A stretch of 64,000 nt of DNA from Benincasa hispida (lineage: Eukaryota; Streptophyta; Magnoliopsida; Cucurbitales; Cucurbitaceae): assembly GCF_009727055.1 (NCBI RefSeq), contig NC_052350.1, forward strand, positions 14,513,182 to 14,577,181, written 5' to 3'. The position numbers were made by a program, and so were the translations under genes. The notes under the pieces are model-generated. The model was not told where the DNA came from, did not search any database, and worked only from the letters and a program-made list of their open reading frames with translations. Below, in pieces: positions 36,501 through 46,850 of the stretch (position 1 is the stretch's first letter; each line of letters opens with the position of its first letter).

Positions 36501-39500
36501 CATCAACCCCATACCATTCAGTAAATGATACTCCCCCTTCCATTGCTCGACACTCTATAAAAAATCCTTGATCTAAATCTGTCCACGATTTCATCATACT
36601 TTTGAGACTCACACGTGCCTTGGTCAAGCTTAGATCACCCCTTAGAACAATCATTTGATCCCCTTGACTGAAAGACAGTCAAGTTTTGCCAATCTACTTC
36701 TGTGACCCCTAGTGAATGTAACCATTGCACCTCCAAGTTTACGTCCACTCCACCTAACGCCAAGGGAAGAAAAATATCCCTCAACTTCCATTCTTCGATT
36801 GACAATTCCATCGAATGGAAAACCCCTTTCCCCTTACCACAGAACCAGAACCCAGAATAACAACATAGAGGTCTCAACCATCAGTAACTGCAAACAGAAC
36901 ACCAACTTTTCTGAGATGAAGTTATGTGTTGCTCCACAATCGATCAAAATTATCACCGTTTCTCCTTTGATCACCCCTTTTAACTTCATTGTTCCCGGAT
37001 TCGACAGCCCTACAACTAAATTAATTGGTAACTTTGCAATAGGCTTTAACTCCTCTTCCACTACAAGCGTCTACAATTCAACTCCCCCAATTGGTGGTTC
37101 GTCATCATCAATCAATTCTACTTCTTCCTTATTCGCCTGAACCACCAAAACTTGTAACTCTCTTTGCTCTCGAGCCTTGCATCAATGTCTCGCTGTATAT
37201 CGCTCATCGTACCTAAAACACAAGCCCTTCTCCTTCTTGGCTTGAAATTCTGCATCAGATAACCTTTCGATCAATCCTTCTCGCCGAACACCACCCGCCG
37301 CCACACCTCTCAGAGAGACTGTCCTTATCGGTGTAGGTTCAATCATCTCTCCTTCTTTTGCAACAACAGGAACAATAGATTTTATGTTATTAACAAGAGT
37401 TTGGGTCTTACCTTCGCTTTGCTTACCTAGGTCTGCTTCAATACGCGTTATTTCACAATTCTCTACTCGTTGGGCCAACTTCATCATTTGCGCAAGCCCA
37501 ACGGGCTCCCAGCACTCCACTTCCGCCTTGATCCATGGAGCTAGCCCATTCTTGAAGGTCTCTTCCAATACTTCGTTCGGTAAGAATGGTAATAGCATCA
37601 CCAGTTTATCAAAGAGATTTCGATACTCCACCGTCGTTTCCTGTTTAATCGCCAAAAACGACTGCAAATCAATCCTTCCCTCATCGATCAAAACTGCAAC
37701 AATAATCTCTATTTCAAATATTTTCAATCTTTGACTGGCTCACGTTCTTCCTTGGATCAATACCAATCCAATGTTGCTCCATCAAAACTGATTACAGCTA
37801 CCATCATCTTCTCTGACTCTGTCAATTTATGAATCTGAAAATAGCGATCGCTCTGAACAGCCACGAGTCCAGATCCGATCCATTGAAAATTGGCATTTCT
37901 ACCTTCTTGAACTTACTTCTATCGTTCACCACTTCGTCTACTCCTGATTTCGCCACATTCGTTAAGGAATCTGTTGATTCTCCATTTACCTCAGCCGAAT
38001 CCTCTTTACTTTCGGATTCGTCGACAATTCTTGATACAGTCGATCGGCCTTTCGCCATCTCCACAACATATGATAATAACATCTTCTGATGCTTCTCCGC
38101 CTGTACTCCTAATCTTTTGATGCTCTTTGCCAGTGATGCCAAATTCTCTTCAATTGTCAGCAACTTCTGAATCTCCACTCGTAAACTAGAAATTTCTTGA
38201 TCGAACACCTCCAATTTCTCTTCGAATCTCTTCTAATCCATCTTGCTGAATTTCCTTCCCAGGTTAACGCCCTGATACCAGTATGATAGGACTCCAACTC
38301 AAGATATTTATTCAATCAAAGATCAGCCAATGGCTGTTACAAGGTCATATGATCAATGAAGAACAAAGAACAAGAAGACTTCCTACTGCCTCACACTCGA
38401 GAGAGACTCCTACACCAAAATGACCATCCCCCTACCAACTCACGTTTCCCCCCATATATTCCCTCTCCCAATTCCTAACTAATTGTGGTCCCCAGACATG
38501 CCCTCAACAGCCACACTTCCACAAACCGTGATTTCCCTTTATTGCCCTTTCTACTGTACTGCAACATAATTGGTGGCCTAACAATTTCAACCACTGGATT
38601 TCACAAGTTTTGAAGGCTATGACGGAGGATGAATTAACTACTGCAAAACATGCACATTAAAATCACAATCCATTATCTTGAGGTGATAATATGACCGAGA
38701 AGAGTCTAGTGCCCATTCAGTAAGACTATATTTGATGTGGTTTAGGTTGGTGAATTGGTACAATGAGCTTGATGAGATATCATCCTAAAAAAGTTGGAAA
38801 AAAAGGATTTGAAAGATATGTTCAACTAGTTATCTTCTTCATTCACTATTAAAATTATGGCAACAAAAGAAGAAAGAGAAGGACGAGATGAACATAAGTA
38901 TAATACTGAATACTTCTAAAGTAACTTTAATGCACATGTAATCCATCACAAAAAAGAACAAGAATTATGAAAACGAATTAAGAAATAAGAACAATAGAAA
39001 ATGCTTTAGCAATATAACATCATGGTCCCAATTAACTAAAATCATCAATTCAAAAGAAAAAATCAATTGATAACGACTGTAAAAAAGATAGCTATCTGTC
39101 AAAACATCTTACTCCAGTTATAAGGACCCCTTCTTGGTGTTGATGATGAAGCACCTGAACTGGAACGTGCGGAAGAAGATGGTGGTGACGATGATGTACC
39201 AACTTCTACCAACTCTGTCATATATTTCTCAGCATATCGTACAAGATTACTATGCTCTAAAAGCTTACTGCGAAGAACTGATGTTTCCTAAAAAGCAACA
39301 AGGTCCAAAGTGAGAACTCCATTTCAATTGAGAAGAAAAAATGAAGGCAATGTTTGGTAATGTACAGTCTATTATACAAAGATCAAGGTCCATTAAGCGG
39401 GGTATTTTAATAAGATAAGAGCAAAGACTATTGCAGTAGTAAGAAATCAATTTATCATACTTTTTTCTTCAATGGATAAGACAATTAATTAGTGAAAGAC

Positions 39501-41163
39501 ATGATTCAAGAGGAAAGAAATTTTTTGCTACCATAACTATAAGAAATCACTTTATGATTAATAAACATATTTTAGATTGTATAACTTCTCAATATGCTCA
39601 CTTCTCTTAAACTCTAACCATTCCTCTTCATAGCATATACATGATGAAAAAGAAAGAGAATAGAGAGAAAAGATGCACGCATAGGTTTACGTGGAAAACC
39701 CTAGTACAGGGAGAAAAAACCACGGTATAGAAGTTTTTATTATAATTTGATACACAGGATACACAAAGGCTACATGCTTAAATAGAAAAGAGGGAAACCC
39801 TAGAGTACAGTGAAAAGACAAAAATGCCCCTAGGGCTAAAACCCTATTTTCAACACATGTATACACAAAAAGACCAATAATTGTATCACAAGCGATGTGA
39901 TGGATCCATCCATATATATATGTGAACAAAAATCAAGATCAAGGCATGGTTGTAAATTATATGGAAAAGGCCATATAACTAACTTCAAATAAATTTTCTA
40001 ACTACTTATATTTTTGATAAGTTAAGAGAGCCACTACCAACTATTACTGAAAAATTAACATTTGAAAATAAAAAGATGCTTCATATAACTACAACCAAAG
40101 AATGATCCAAAAGTAACTCACAGGTAGTACTTGAAGAGTGAATAGTAGATGTCCTAGAACAAGTGCATCTAAACTAGATGGCCTGCAATGTTAAAAAGGG
40201 ATGCATCATCAAGTTATTAGGACGGTTAAAGAAGTATATAATATGCAACAAGATATCCAGAGCCCAAGAGATTCACCTGTTCTCAAATAAAAAGTTCTGC
40301 TCTCCTAGCCTAGTTGACAAAGCTCCATAAGCAAGATTAGCATTTCTATAAATCTGTCAGTATCAGCCAATAATTAGAATTAGTTGACCAATTATAATGA
40401 AAAGCAAATTGATGAGAGCACAACCCCTAAAAGCAATAACAGAGTTACAAAACCTGCTCTTCTCTTCGCTCAGCATTTTCTTTGTCAATCCCAAGTTGGA
40501 GCTTCACAGAGTACACTTTCTTTAAAAACAAAACCTTTCCAATCGGCCAGGGAAGAACAGAATAATAGACCTCTTGAGCAGAACCACCACCAGTTCCCAA
40601 CCAAAGCTCGTACGTGATTGCATCTGCAAGCCATGAACTAACCATAGATTTTGCAGATACCCATTCTGGAACCGAGAGAAACTCGGAATCAAGATCAAGA
40701 ATACCATCCTGTCTTAAACACTCAATAACCCCGCCCCTTTCGTTATTGTACGCCACATAGTTACCAGTTTCAACATAAGGAATTATATCTGCCAGAGAAA
40801 AGTTAAAAACAGATGCCATAGTTGTTAATTCGGTGGAAATGGCAAAGGAATCTCAACCCTAATTCCATCGTCATAGATAGAAGTAACTACAGAAAACCAA
40901 CTAATTGAAACAGTGGATGCAGCTCCAAGCATAAAATTGGCACTGCAAGTAACAACAAGAATGCAAGAAGGAAGGAAGGAATTAAAGCAAAGACATGGGA
41001 GATTACCAGATTCAGGGTAGATGAGATTGAAATCCAAGTGGAAATGACGATTGGCCAATTTTAAATAGATGTAAACGGGCAGGCAATCTGGGCATCCAGT
41101 GGGCAAATTGAAACACGGCTTCCTCACAACAAGAGTCAACCCTTCTTCTCCTCCCCCACTCAT
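33570..41163 (-). CDS. MTX1: Metaxin, mitochondrial outer-membrane import subunit
   Basis: Six exons with GT-AG junctions and consistent phase: 41163-41007, 40788-40454, 40353-40277, 40182-40122, 39287-39113 and 33757-33570, total 993 nt, 330 residues plus TGA. The product opens [18 protein letters not shown], has the plant metaxin/Tom37-type GST-like region ([88 protein letters not shown]), a Ser-rich linker, a Lys-rich stretch, one hydrophobic anchor ([17 protein letters not shown]) and an acidic tail. Plant metaxins are about 315 residues. It acts with sorting/assembly machinery for beta-barrel proteins. An in-frame ATG at 41211 is an alternative start; 41163 fits the family better. The gene symbol follows the plant name. 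Confidence 0.93.
33979..34285 (-). repeat. 3' LTR of intronic gypsy element
   Basis: Left copy, nearly identical to 38284-38583. TATATGGGGGGAAACG on the minus strand (about 34142-34160) may hold the promoter TATA. Confidence 0.9.
34286..35129 (-). pseudogene. Intronic gypsy integrase, core deleted
   Basis: The RNase H/linker frame runs to VIKEEIEKD and then, near 35100, jumps into [38 protein letters not shown]. That is the segment that normally follows the catalytic Glu of integrase. The H2C2 finger and the D...D...E core, about 230 residues in the family, are absent. The C-terminal domain follows (34508-34819: [46 protein letters not shown]) and then the tail, with further shifts. This copy cannot integrate by itself. 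Confidence 0.82.
35130..36877 (-). pseudogene. Intronic gypsy RT and RNase H
   Basis: From upstream: the PR-RT linker (36337-36654: [22 protein letters not shown]), RT fingers and palm (35879-36253: [49 protein letters not shown]), the RT thumb in another frame (35627-35842: [29 protein letters not shown]) and RNase H to about 35130 ([38 protein letters not shown]). The palm normally ends F-D-D; in the frame that preserves the surroundings this site (about 35890-35920) reads FFYDIL, so one catalytic Asp seems lost. Several frameshifts. Confidence 0.82.
36834..38240 (-). pseudogene. Intronic gypsy gag and protease
   Basis: ATG at 38240 is followed at codon 3 by TAG (38234-38232). Downstream, 37822-38214 encodes a coiled-coil-like region ([18 protein letters not shown]) and the start of the capsid domain ([18 protein letters not shown]). 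After a shift, 37182-37727 continues capsid ([34 protein letters not shown]) to a zinc knuckle whose second Cys is Tyr ([12 protein letters not shown]). 36834-37061 has the aspartic protease block with [11 protein letters not shown]; the family has D-S-G. Gag and protease are therefore disabled. Confidence 0.8.
38268..38280 (-). other. Primer-binding site of intronic gypsy
   Basis: TGGTATCAGGGCG on the minus strand, three bases inside the 5' LTR (38284-38583). One position differs from the common iMet-type TGGTATCAGAGC. Confidence 0.8.
38284..38583 (-). repeat. 5' LTR of intronic gypsy element
   Basis: Right copy of the 300-bp LTR, next to the primer site; its last sense bases are CTATCA. 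Confidence 0.9.
39645..39855 (-). mobile_element. Short solo LTR in metaxin intron 4
   Basis: Its reverse complement (TGTTGAAAATAGGG... CTGTACTAGGGTTTTCC...CTATTC) matches 32998-33212. Flanks are CATGA (39640-39644) and CATGT (39856-39860), a 5-bp duplication with one mismatch. It accounts for about a quarter of intron 4 (39288-40121) and lies in the gene's sense direction. Confidence 0.82.
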
Positions 41164-41299
41164 TTGCTCCACAAACTGAGAAACACTGCAACTTTTGTAA
41201 ATTGGGTTCAAGTCGAAGGGTTTTAGGAGAGCCGATGAAGAAGAAGGGGATTCTTTTGTTCTTTAAAAATAATGTTTTTCGAAGGTTTTTAGAATCACA
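41164..41299 (-). promoter_or_regulatory. Metaxin 5' flank, truncated by a MULE
   Basis: Only 136 bp separate the metaxin start codon from the MULE end at 41300. This probably holds the 5' UTR and perhaps the start site. No clear TATA box was identified in it. Sequence that used to lie further upstream should now begin at 46851, beyond the MULE. Confidence 0.5.
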
Positions 41300-41400
41300 T
41301 AATTTTTTTTTAAAAAATAATGTTTTTTTAATAAATAATGACAAAAATAGGGTTGGGGGAAATATTTTTAAAAGTGGGTGTTTTGGAAAAATATTGACAG
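41300..41400. repeat. Left terminal inverted repeat of MULE
   Basis: Inverted relative to 46741-46841: aligned blocks include a T-rich terminus, AATAATGTTTTTTTAATAAA and AATAATGACAAAAATAGGG. Small indels separate the copies. Confidence 0.82.
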
Positions 41401-41414
41401 ATTTAGGGTAGTGG

Positions 41415-41537
41415 AATCGTATACCCGATACACGATTTCCATGTGGCATACTCATGTACTGGGTACACGAGTCCATTTAAATTCAGTCAGCTGACTGGTT
41501 GACTGGTCAAACGAACTCGTATACCCGGTACACGATT
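41415..41537. repeat. Three subterminal palindromes, left end
   Basis: Imperfect palindromes at 41415-41437, 41450-41472 and 41514-41537, all variants of TCGTGTACCNGGTACACGA. They have mutated CG to CA/TG at some positions. Confidence 0.85.
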
Positions 41538-41819
41538 CACTTATATATATATATATATATTTTTTTTAAAAAAAAGTTAATTGTTAAACTTAACTTAATT
41601 CCTTCATTATTGCTTATAATTGTTTTTTAATTGTTAAACTTAATTATTAAACTTAATTATTTAATTATAACTTAAATTATATATTTAATCTACAATGAAA
41701 GTATCTTGCACTACATATTAAAAAAAATACCATGATATTAAAAAATATTTACAATTAGTTCTTTTGAGATTTCCAATTTGAAAATGATACGATGTGGATT
41801 TAAAAACGACCCCTGGCCC

Positions 41820-43555
41820 TTACTCCTCATGGGGATTGTCTTCGTGTCCCTCTAAATTAGGTTCACCCCGTTGTCGCTGTCTACGACGAATACGTCTTCG
41901 ATCGGTGTTAGCAACATTGAGTCGTCTTATTTGTTGAATAATACTTTCTACGTTGATCAATATTTGCTGACACATTGAACCTAATTCTGGTAGGTTGTTC
42001 TGCACTGAATATTGTTGAACATCGCCGATAAAATTATTCTGTAGAATAAAAAAAATATTAAAAAATATTCATATTATATATATGGAAAATGTCTGGTTTT
42101 AAATCTCTTACCATGTAGTAATAGTAAGCACCGTCTGGTGAGATAAATCACCTCGTGATCGAATTGTACCAGGGAAAGTAGTCGTCTGATACAACTGGCC
42201 CATCTATTAATTCTTCCTGTGCACAACGATCACGTCGTCCATGCCAGTAGGATAAATACTCCACATGGATTCGACGCCAGTTTTGGTCGTGCTTACCTCT
42301 TAAATCGATCTGATGTAGTTCTGGGAGTGTATAGGATAACGGAGGTATCGTTTGTCGCATACCGAACTATCTTAGCACACGATCTGAATGATGTCACTCT
42401 ACTATATGGAAGCATATAAGAGGACTAACAATCAACCAGATGTCTTCACCATCACGACAATAATCAGGTAAGGATGACCAAATCTGTGAGTATGTCGTCC
42501 AAATAACCTGACAAAAAAAAAAATTTAATATTCATTTATATACATATTTACTACCTGATTGGGCGTCAGCATGTCGTATATTTTTCTGTACACGAGCAAC
42601 ATATTTGCTGATTGTTCAGAGGCAGCTAATACACCACTCCATCTAAAATTATAAAAAATATAATTAATTTATATTCTTACATAAAATGGTAACGAAATAA
42701 ATATATAAATAAAATAATACCTGGCACTAAGTGGACGATGATCTGAGGCCTGTAGTTGGACTTGTGGTGCTACAATTAGAAATCGATTATAAGCCCATAC
42801 TTGTAATAGTATTAGTGGCCCTGCTATTTCCAACGCTTGTGCATTGGAAGCCCGAAAAAGTTCTCTGTACAACCATACAAGACATGCACCACCCCACGAA
42901 TACGTACCAGCGTGCTCGAAATCAGACAATANGAATACGTACCAGCGTGCTCGAAATCAGACAATAATGGGAGGAACATGAGATGCACCAGAGTATTTGA
43001 CTTGTCGGCAAATAAAAATCCTCCAATAAGCTATAGAATGTATGCTCGTGCACACCTACGTACGCTGATGTCGTCGGCATCGGGAGGTAATTTAGGAAAC
43101 TGGGATGCCAACCAAGGGATACTCAATCTAGATCCCTTCAGATCCTCTGGTAGAACGCCTAAGAGCTCTTTACAAACATTCTTCCAGTCATACTGTAGTG
43201 AGCCTGTCAGTGGTTGCCCATCCACTCTTAACCCAAATTGTACGACAACATCCTGCAACGTAATCATGCATTCCCCACAAGGCAGGTGAAATGTGTGGGT
43301 CTCTGGTCTCCAGCGCTCAACTAGAGCAGTAATCAGGTGTCAATCAAGCTGGATGAAACCAATCTGTGCAACCCTAAGAAAACCCACCTCTTGAACATAT
43401 GGAATAATGCGGTGATCAAATGGGATAGTATGTTGTGCAGTCGTCTCCCTCCTCCAATAACTCAACACTATAGTGGAAGAATTATCCCATACTGTCTATG
43501 AACGATGTGTGTTTTGTTGGTACAATTGTACAGGATTAGAAGGACCAGGCTCCAT
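41820..43555 (-). pseudogene. Plant mobile domain (PMD) gene inside MULE
   Basis: Exons can be drawn at 43555-42721, 42642-42555, 42507-42112 and 42038-41820 with GT-AG junctions. The start MEPGPSNPVQLYQ is followed by a TAG near 43500. The body has the PMD pattern: [57 protein letters not shown], a stop after RAYIL, then LIGGFLFADKSNTLVHLMFLPLL, TYSWGGACLVWLYRELFRAS, and C-terminal IPPLSYTLPELHQIDLRGKHDQNWRRIHVEYLSYWHGR with an Arg-rich end. PMD proteins (the MAIN/MAIL family) occur both as host regulators and in transposons. An N plus a 34-bp duplication (42898-42966) disturbs exon 1. Confidence 0.8.
42898..42966. other. 34-bp duplication around a single N
   Basis: GAATACGTACCAGCGTGCTC and the 14 bases after it occur immediately before and after an N at 42932. 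It looks like a failed contig join, and it disrupts the PMD exon. Confidence 0.85.
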
Positions 43556-43779
43556 TACCTAAAAAGTTCAAATTATATTTCATAATAGAATCGATAACAT
43601 AAAAGATACATAAAAAGTACATAAGAAAATACAATTACATAAAATAAGTTTATTAAATAAATTCATTATAAATACATAAAGAATACAAATACATGAAATA
43701 TACAATTACATGAAAATTATAAATACATAAAGAATACAAATATATGAAATATATCACTAAAAAAATAAAAATAAAAATC
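43556..43779. other. Spacer with ACATAAAGAATACAAAT repeats
   Basis: Between transposase and PMD gene. Several imperfect copies of TACATAAAGAATACAAATA at 43670-43745; no coding signal. Confidence 0.6.
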
Positions 43780-45798
43780 CTAATGACCCGAAGACGACGA
43801 AGCACCTAGTGTACGGTGTGGACAAGTGCATCTGTTATGTCCTTCTCTTTTACAAATTGTACACCGCACTTTTTGGCTTGCTTCTCTCTAATCCATTTCA
43901 TTATGAATTCACGTACTTTTTAGCCGACCTTGTTCTCTGAGTAAGTTCGCATTTGGATGAACTTCTGTAAATGATAATTCTGGCCAATAATCTGGGTGTT
44001 GAATTGGATGGAAGCGACCTTCATAACAACGCTTGAAATTGGACAATTTGTAGCATTCATCAATAAGTGGTAGGTATGTCATATGCATGTAATTATAAAC
44101 TGCAATTACATGAAAGCATGGAATCTTGAATGATTGCCACTTATTGCAAGAACATGTCCCTTCTTTCAAGCTTAAAACTTGGGTGTGCTGTTCTTTGTAG
44201 GGAGAAATCATACTTATGCCAGTTTGTACTTCGAAAGTTTGACTTTCCCTGTCAATGGATGTCACTGTATGTGCCGATGCTCGTTTTCCCCACCTCTTCA
44301 GTTTCTTTAGGGCATATTTTGTATATATGTCCCCACGATCGAATGCTTCACTGATTTCTTGTCTCCGGCGTTCAAAATACAATATTGTGCGATAGAATGT
44401 TAGCCTAACCAAAGAAGTAATGAGTAACATTCTAGCACCTTTAGAAATGTCGTTCATGCATTCAGCTGCATTGTTGGTCATCCATTCATAGCGGTACCCA
44501 TCGTTATGTGACTGTGTCTATTTTTCTAAGTCAATGTCTAAAAAAAATTCAAGACATTCAGGGTGCAATTGTTGATTTCCGTCCTTAAACACCAAATTTT
44601 TTAGTTGTTTCGATTTGTATTTTGTATTGAATACTGGCAACATGGCGAAGACAATATCGGTAGTACGCTCTGGGTTCACTCCAACCAATTTCTTCATTAT
44701 TAATTGTAGCAAGAATGCCCTTATGTCTATCAGAAATTAAGCAAATACCCTCTCTTTGGGTAACATATTCACACAATGCCCACAAAAACCATGACCAACT
44801 GGACGAATTTTCACCTTCTACGATAGCAAAAGCAAGGGGAAATATATGTCTGTTTGCATCAATAGATAAGGCTGTCAATAATTTTCCCTTATACTTTCCG
44901 TATAGATGAGTTCCATCAATTTGGATTAATGGCCTACAATGGCTAAACCCTTCTCTTGTAGGACCAAAAGACCAAAAAACTCGTCCAAAAATAGTCGTAC
45001 CTAGCACATCAGAGGGAAGGAAAAACCAGTCTGTTCGTGTTCCTGGATTGTAATGAACAACAACACTCAGCCATATGGAAGCTCCGAATATGATTTCTCC
45101 CAATCGCCAAACACAGCAATTAACGCTTTTATTTTGGCTTGCCACACCCGTCTATAATTGACATTATAGCCATATTGTTTTTTAATGGTTTCTTGAAGTA
45201 GGGCCACAGGTACTCCAGGATCAGCTCTAATCAAATTTTGAATTTCGATACTCATGAAATTTGAATCCAGCTGTGAATGATCATGTGTCAACTCTGAAAA
45301 CAAACATGAGTGTTCTCCTTGAAGTTTTGTGATTTCGAACATCCCATGAGTTTTGCGCCGACATGCCCGTAGCCTCCAAGCACAACTGTCACTCCAGGAT
45401 TTATATTTAACATACTAAAGATCCTGATTTGATTCCACTACGATAATTTCGTCGTGTTCTGTCACACAATATTTTTTTACAGCAGGCTGTAAATCTTCTT
45501 TAGTATTAAACAACATTCCCTTTTGTATTAAACTACAATTATCTACTTCTACATTCCTTTCTTCCAAAGTAGATCCTAGTTCACACGTTGAATTTTTCAT
45601 TTTCCAATCTATTTGGTTGAACATTTTCGACGGTACCAACTCAAGATCTTGTTCACCACTACCGTCATTTCCAAATAATTCATCCACTTCAACGTCGATA
45701 TCACTATCTCCATCATTTCCAGGTTCAAGGATTACTAAATCTTCAGGACGCATCGACATATTTATTATGCTTTTTTCAACTGTTGTAGTTGACAAAAA
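43780..45798 (-). pseudogene. MULE transposase (MURA type), decayed
   Basis: In order: an acidic N-terminal region (45415-45795), a MuDR DNA-binding part (CAWRLRACRR... FEITKLQGEHSC, 45067-45400), the DDE-fold MULE domain (44585-45080: IQIDGTHLYGKYKGKLLTA, FPLAFAIVEGENSSSW, GICLISDRHKGI, YCLRHVAS), a middle part (TNNAAECMN...) and a SWIM zinc finger (TCSCNKWQSFKIPCFHVIA, about 44090-44160), then a C-terminal CCHC knuckle (CTICKREGHNRCTC, 43810-43850) and a stop at 43782-43780. Frameshifts near 45410, 45080 and 44590, and in-frame stops near 44518, 43910 and 43890, inactivate it. Confidence 0.85.
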
Positions 45799-45879
45799 AT
45801 AAGTTAATATATCAACTCAACAAACTCTAATTTCTAAGTTTTCTAAGTTTTCTAAGTTTTATAAGTTTAAATCAATCAT

Positions 45880-46225
45880 ACATAAACTAAAACATACATA
45901 AGCTATACATATAAGATTTCTAAGTTTAAATCAATCCAAACAAATAAAAAAATGTAAGATCAGCTTAAAAACATACATAAACTAAATCATACATAAACTA
46001 AATAATATAAACTATACATAAACTAAATCATACATAAACTATACATAAACTAAATCATACACAACCTATACATAAACTAAATCATACACAAACTATATAT
46101 AAACTAAATCATACACAAAACTATACAACATAAACTATACATAAACTATATAATACACTATACATAAACTATACATACATAAACTATACATAAACTATAC
46201 ATACATAAACTATACAAAAATGTAG
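45880..46225. repeat. ACATAAACTAT/ACATAAACTAA tandem array
   Basis: About 340 bp made of 10-12 bp units CATACATAAACTA / TATACATAAACTA and their variants, upstream of the transposase start inside the MULE. Confidence 0.85.
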
Positions 46226-46600
46226 GAATATACCAAGCAAAATTCAGCCCAAAAATATGCAAAAACATACAATAAATACTGATTAGCCCAACTAGAGAAA
46301 GAAATATACCAAGCAAAATTCGGCAGCAAAAAATGTAGGAAAATCGAGCAACACGACCGCTACAATGGAGGATTCGGTGAGGATCAAATGGAGGACTAAA
46401 AGTTGAGTAAAATCGAAATTTTGGAAGATTTCGGTGAAATAGAGGCCTTGGTGAAGAAAATCAACGAGATTTTGGTAAGTAGAAAGAAGGAATAGTTGGT
46501 CTCGGTGAGGGAAAACGATTATAAGCGGCGGTGAGGAAGAAGAATAGCCGTTTCGGTGAGGAAGAAGAAGGGTTTAGGTGGAGGTTTTAAGGCGTGGAAG

Positions 46601-46761
46601 TCATGTACCTGGTACACGACTTAGGGTAATCGTGTACCCGGTACACGATTCCCTCAGTCAAACCTGCATGACTGCCACGCCAGACTGGACGTGCCAGGTG
46701 GCCAGGTACTCGTGTACCTGGTACACGATTTAGGTGTAATCGTGTACTTGGTACACGATTT
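46601..46761. repeat. Four subterminal palindromes, right end
   Basis: At 46601-46620, 46628-46650, 46708-46731 and 46738-46761: AATCGTGTACC-GGTACACGATT and variants. Same motif as at the left end. Confidence 0.88.
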
Positions 46762-46841
46762 AAACACCTATTTTTGGAAATACTTTCCCCCACCCTATTT
46801 TTGTCATTATTTATTAAAAAAACATTATTTGAAAAAAATTC
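46741..46841. repeat. Right terminal inverted repeat of MULE
   Basis: Reverse complement aligns with 41300-41400; followed directly by AGAATCACA. Confidence 0.82.
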
Positions 46842-46850
46842 AGAATCACA

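Larger units (their letters stand above)
33979..38583 (-). mobile_element. Ty3/gypsy element in metaxin intron 5
   Basis: LTRs at 33979-34285 (307 bp) and 38284-38583 (300 bp) both read TGATAGGACTCC...ACA in plus reading. ATTTC flanks both ends (33974-33978, 38584-38588), a perfect 5-bp target duplication. Minus-strand gag, protease, RT and RNase H, a deleted integrase and a C-terminal tail lie between, with a primer site at the right and a purine-rich tract at the left. It is in the same orientation as the gene. The tail ([21 protein letters not shown]) is chromodomain-like, so a chromovirus is likely. LTRs are very similar, hence younger than the copia/gypsy nest. Confidence 0.92.
33758..39112 (-). 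other. Metaxin intron 5, enlarged by a retrotransposon
   Basis: 5355 bp with donor GTAAGATG and acceptor TTCATCAG. Removing the 4605 bp gypsy element and one copy of its 5-bp duplication leaves about 745 bp, an ordinary plant intron. Confidence 0.88.
41300..46841 (-). mobile_element. Mutator-like element carrying transposase and PMD genes
   Basis: AGAATCACA flanks it on both sides (41291-41299 and 46842-46850), a perfect 9-bp duplication. Ends are inverted repeats of about 90 bp: both contain AATAATGTTTTTTTAATAAA and AATAATGACAAAAATAGGG, then a G-rich GGGGGAAA. Further in, each end has several copies of a palindrome. Two decayed genes are read on the minus strand: a MURA-type transposase and a plant mobile domain protein. 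Length 5542 bp. This is a formerly autonomous MULE that carries an extra gene. Confidence 0.9.

Noticed and set aside
36712..38089. Plus-strand open frames of 142, 116 and 86 codons
   Set aside because: Antisense of gag/protease of the intronic gypsy element.
41164..41211. Upstream in-frame ATG at 41211 as the metaxin start
   Set aside because: It would add 16 residues (MNPIYKSCSVSQFVEQ) with no counterpart in the family as I know it; 41163 gives the usual short N-terminus. Kept as an alternative only.
41415..46761. Palindromes considered as bacterial-type operators or CRISPR repeats
   Set aside because: Context is a plant MULE; spacing is irregular and there are no spacers of uniform length.
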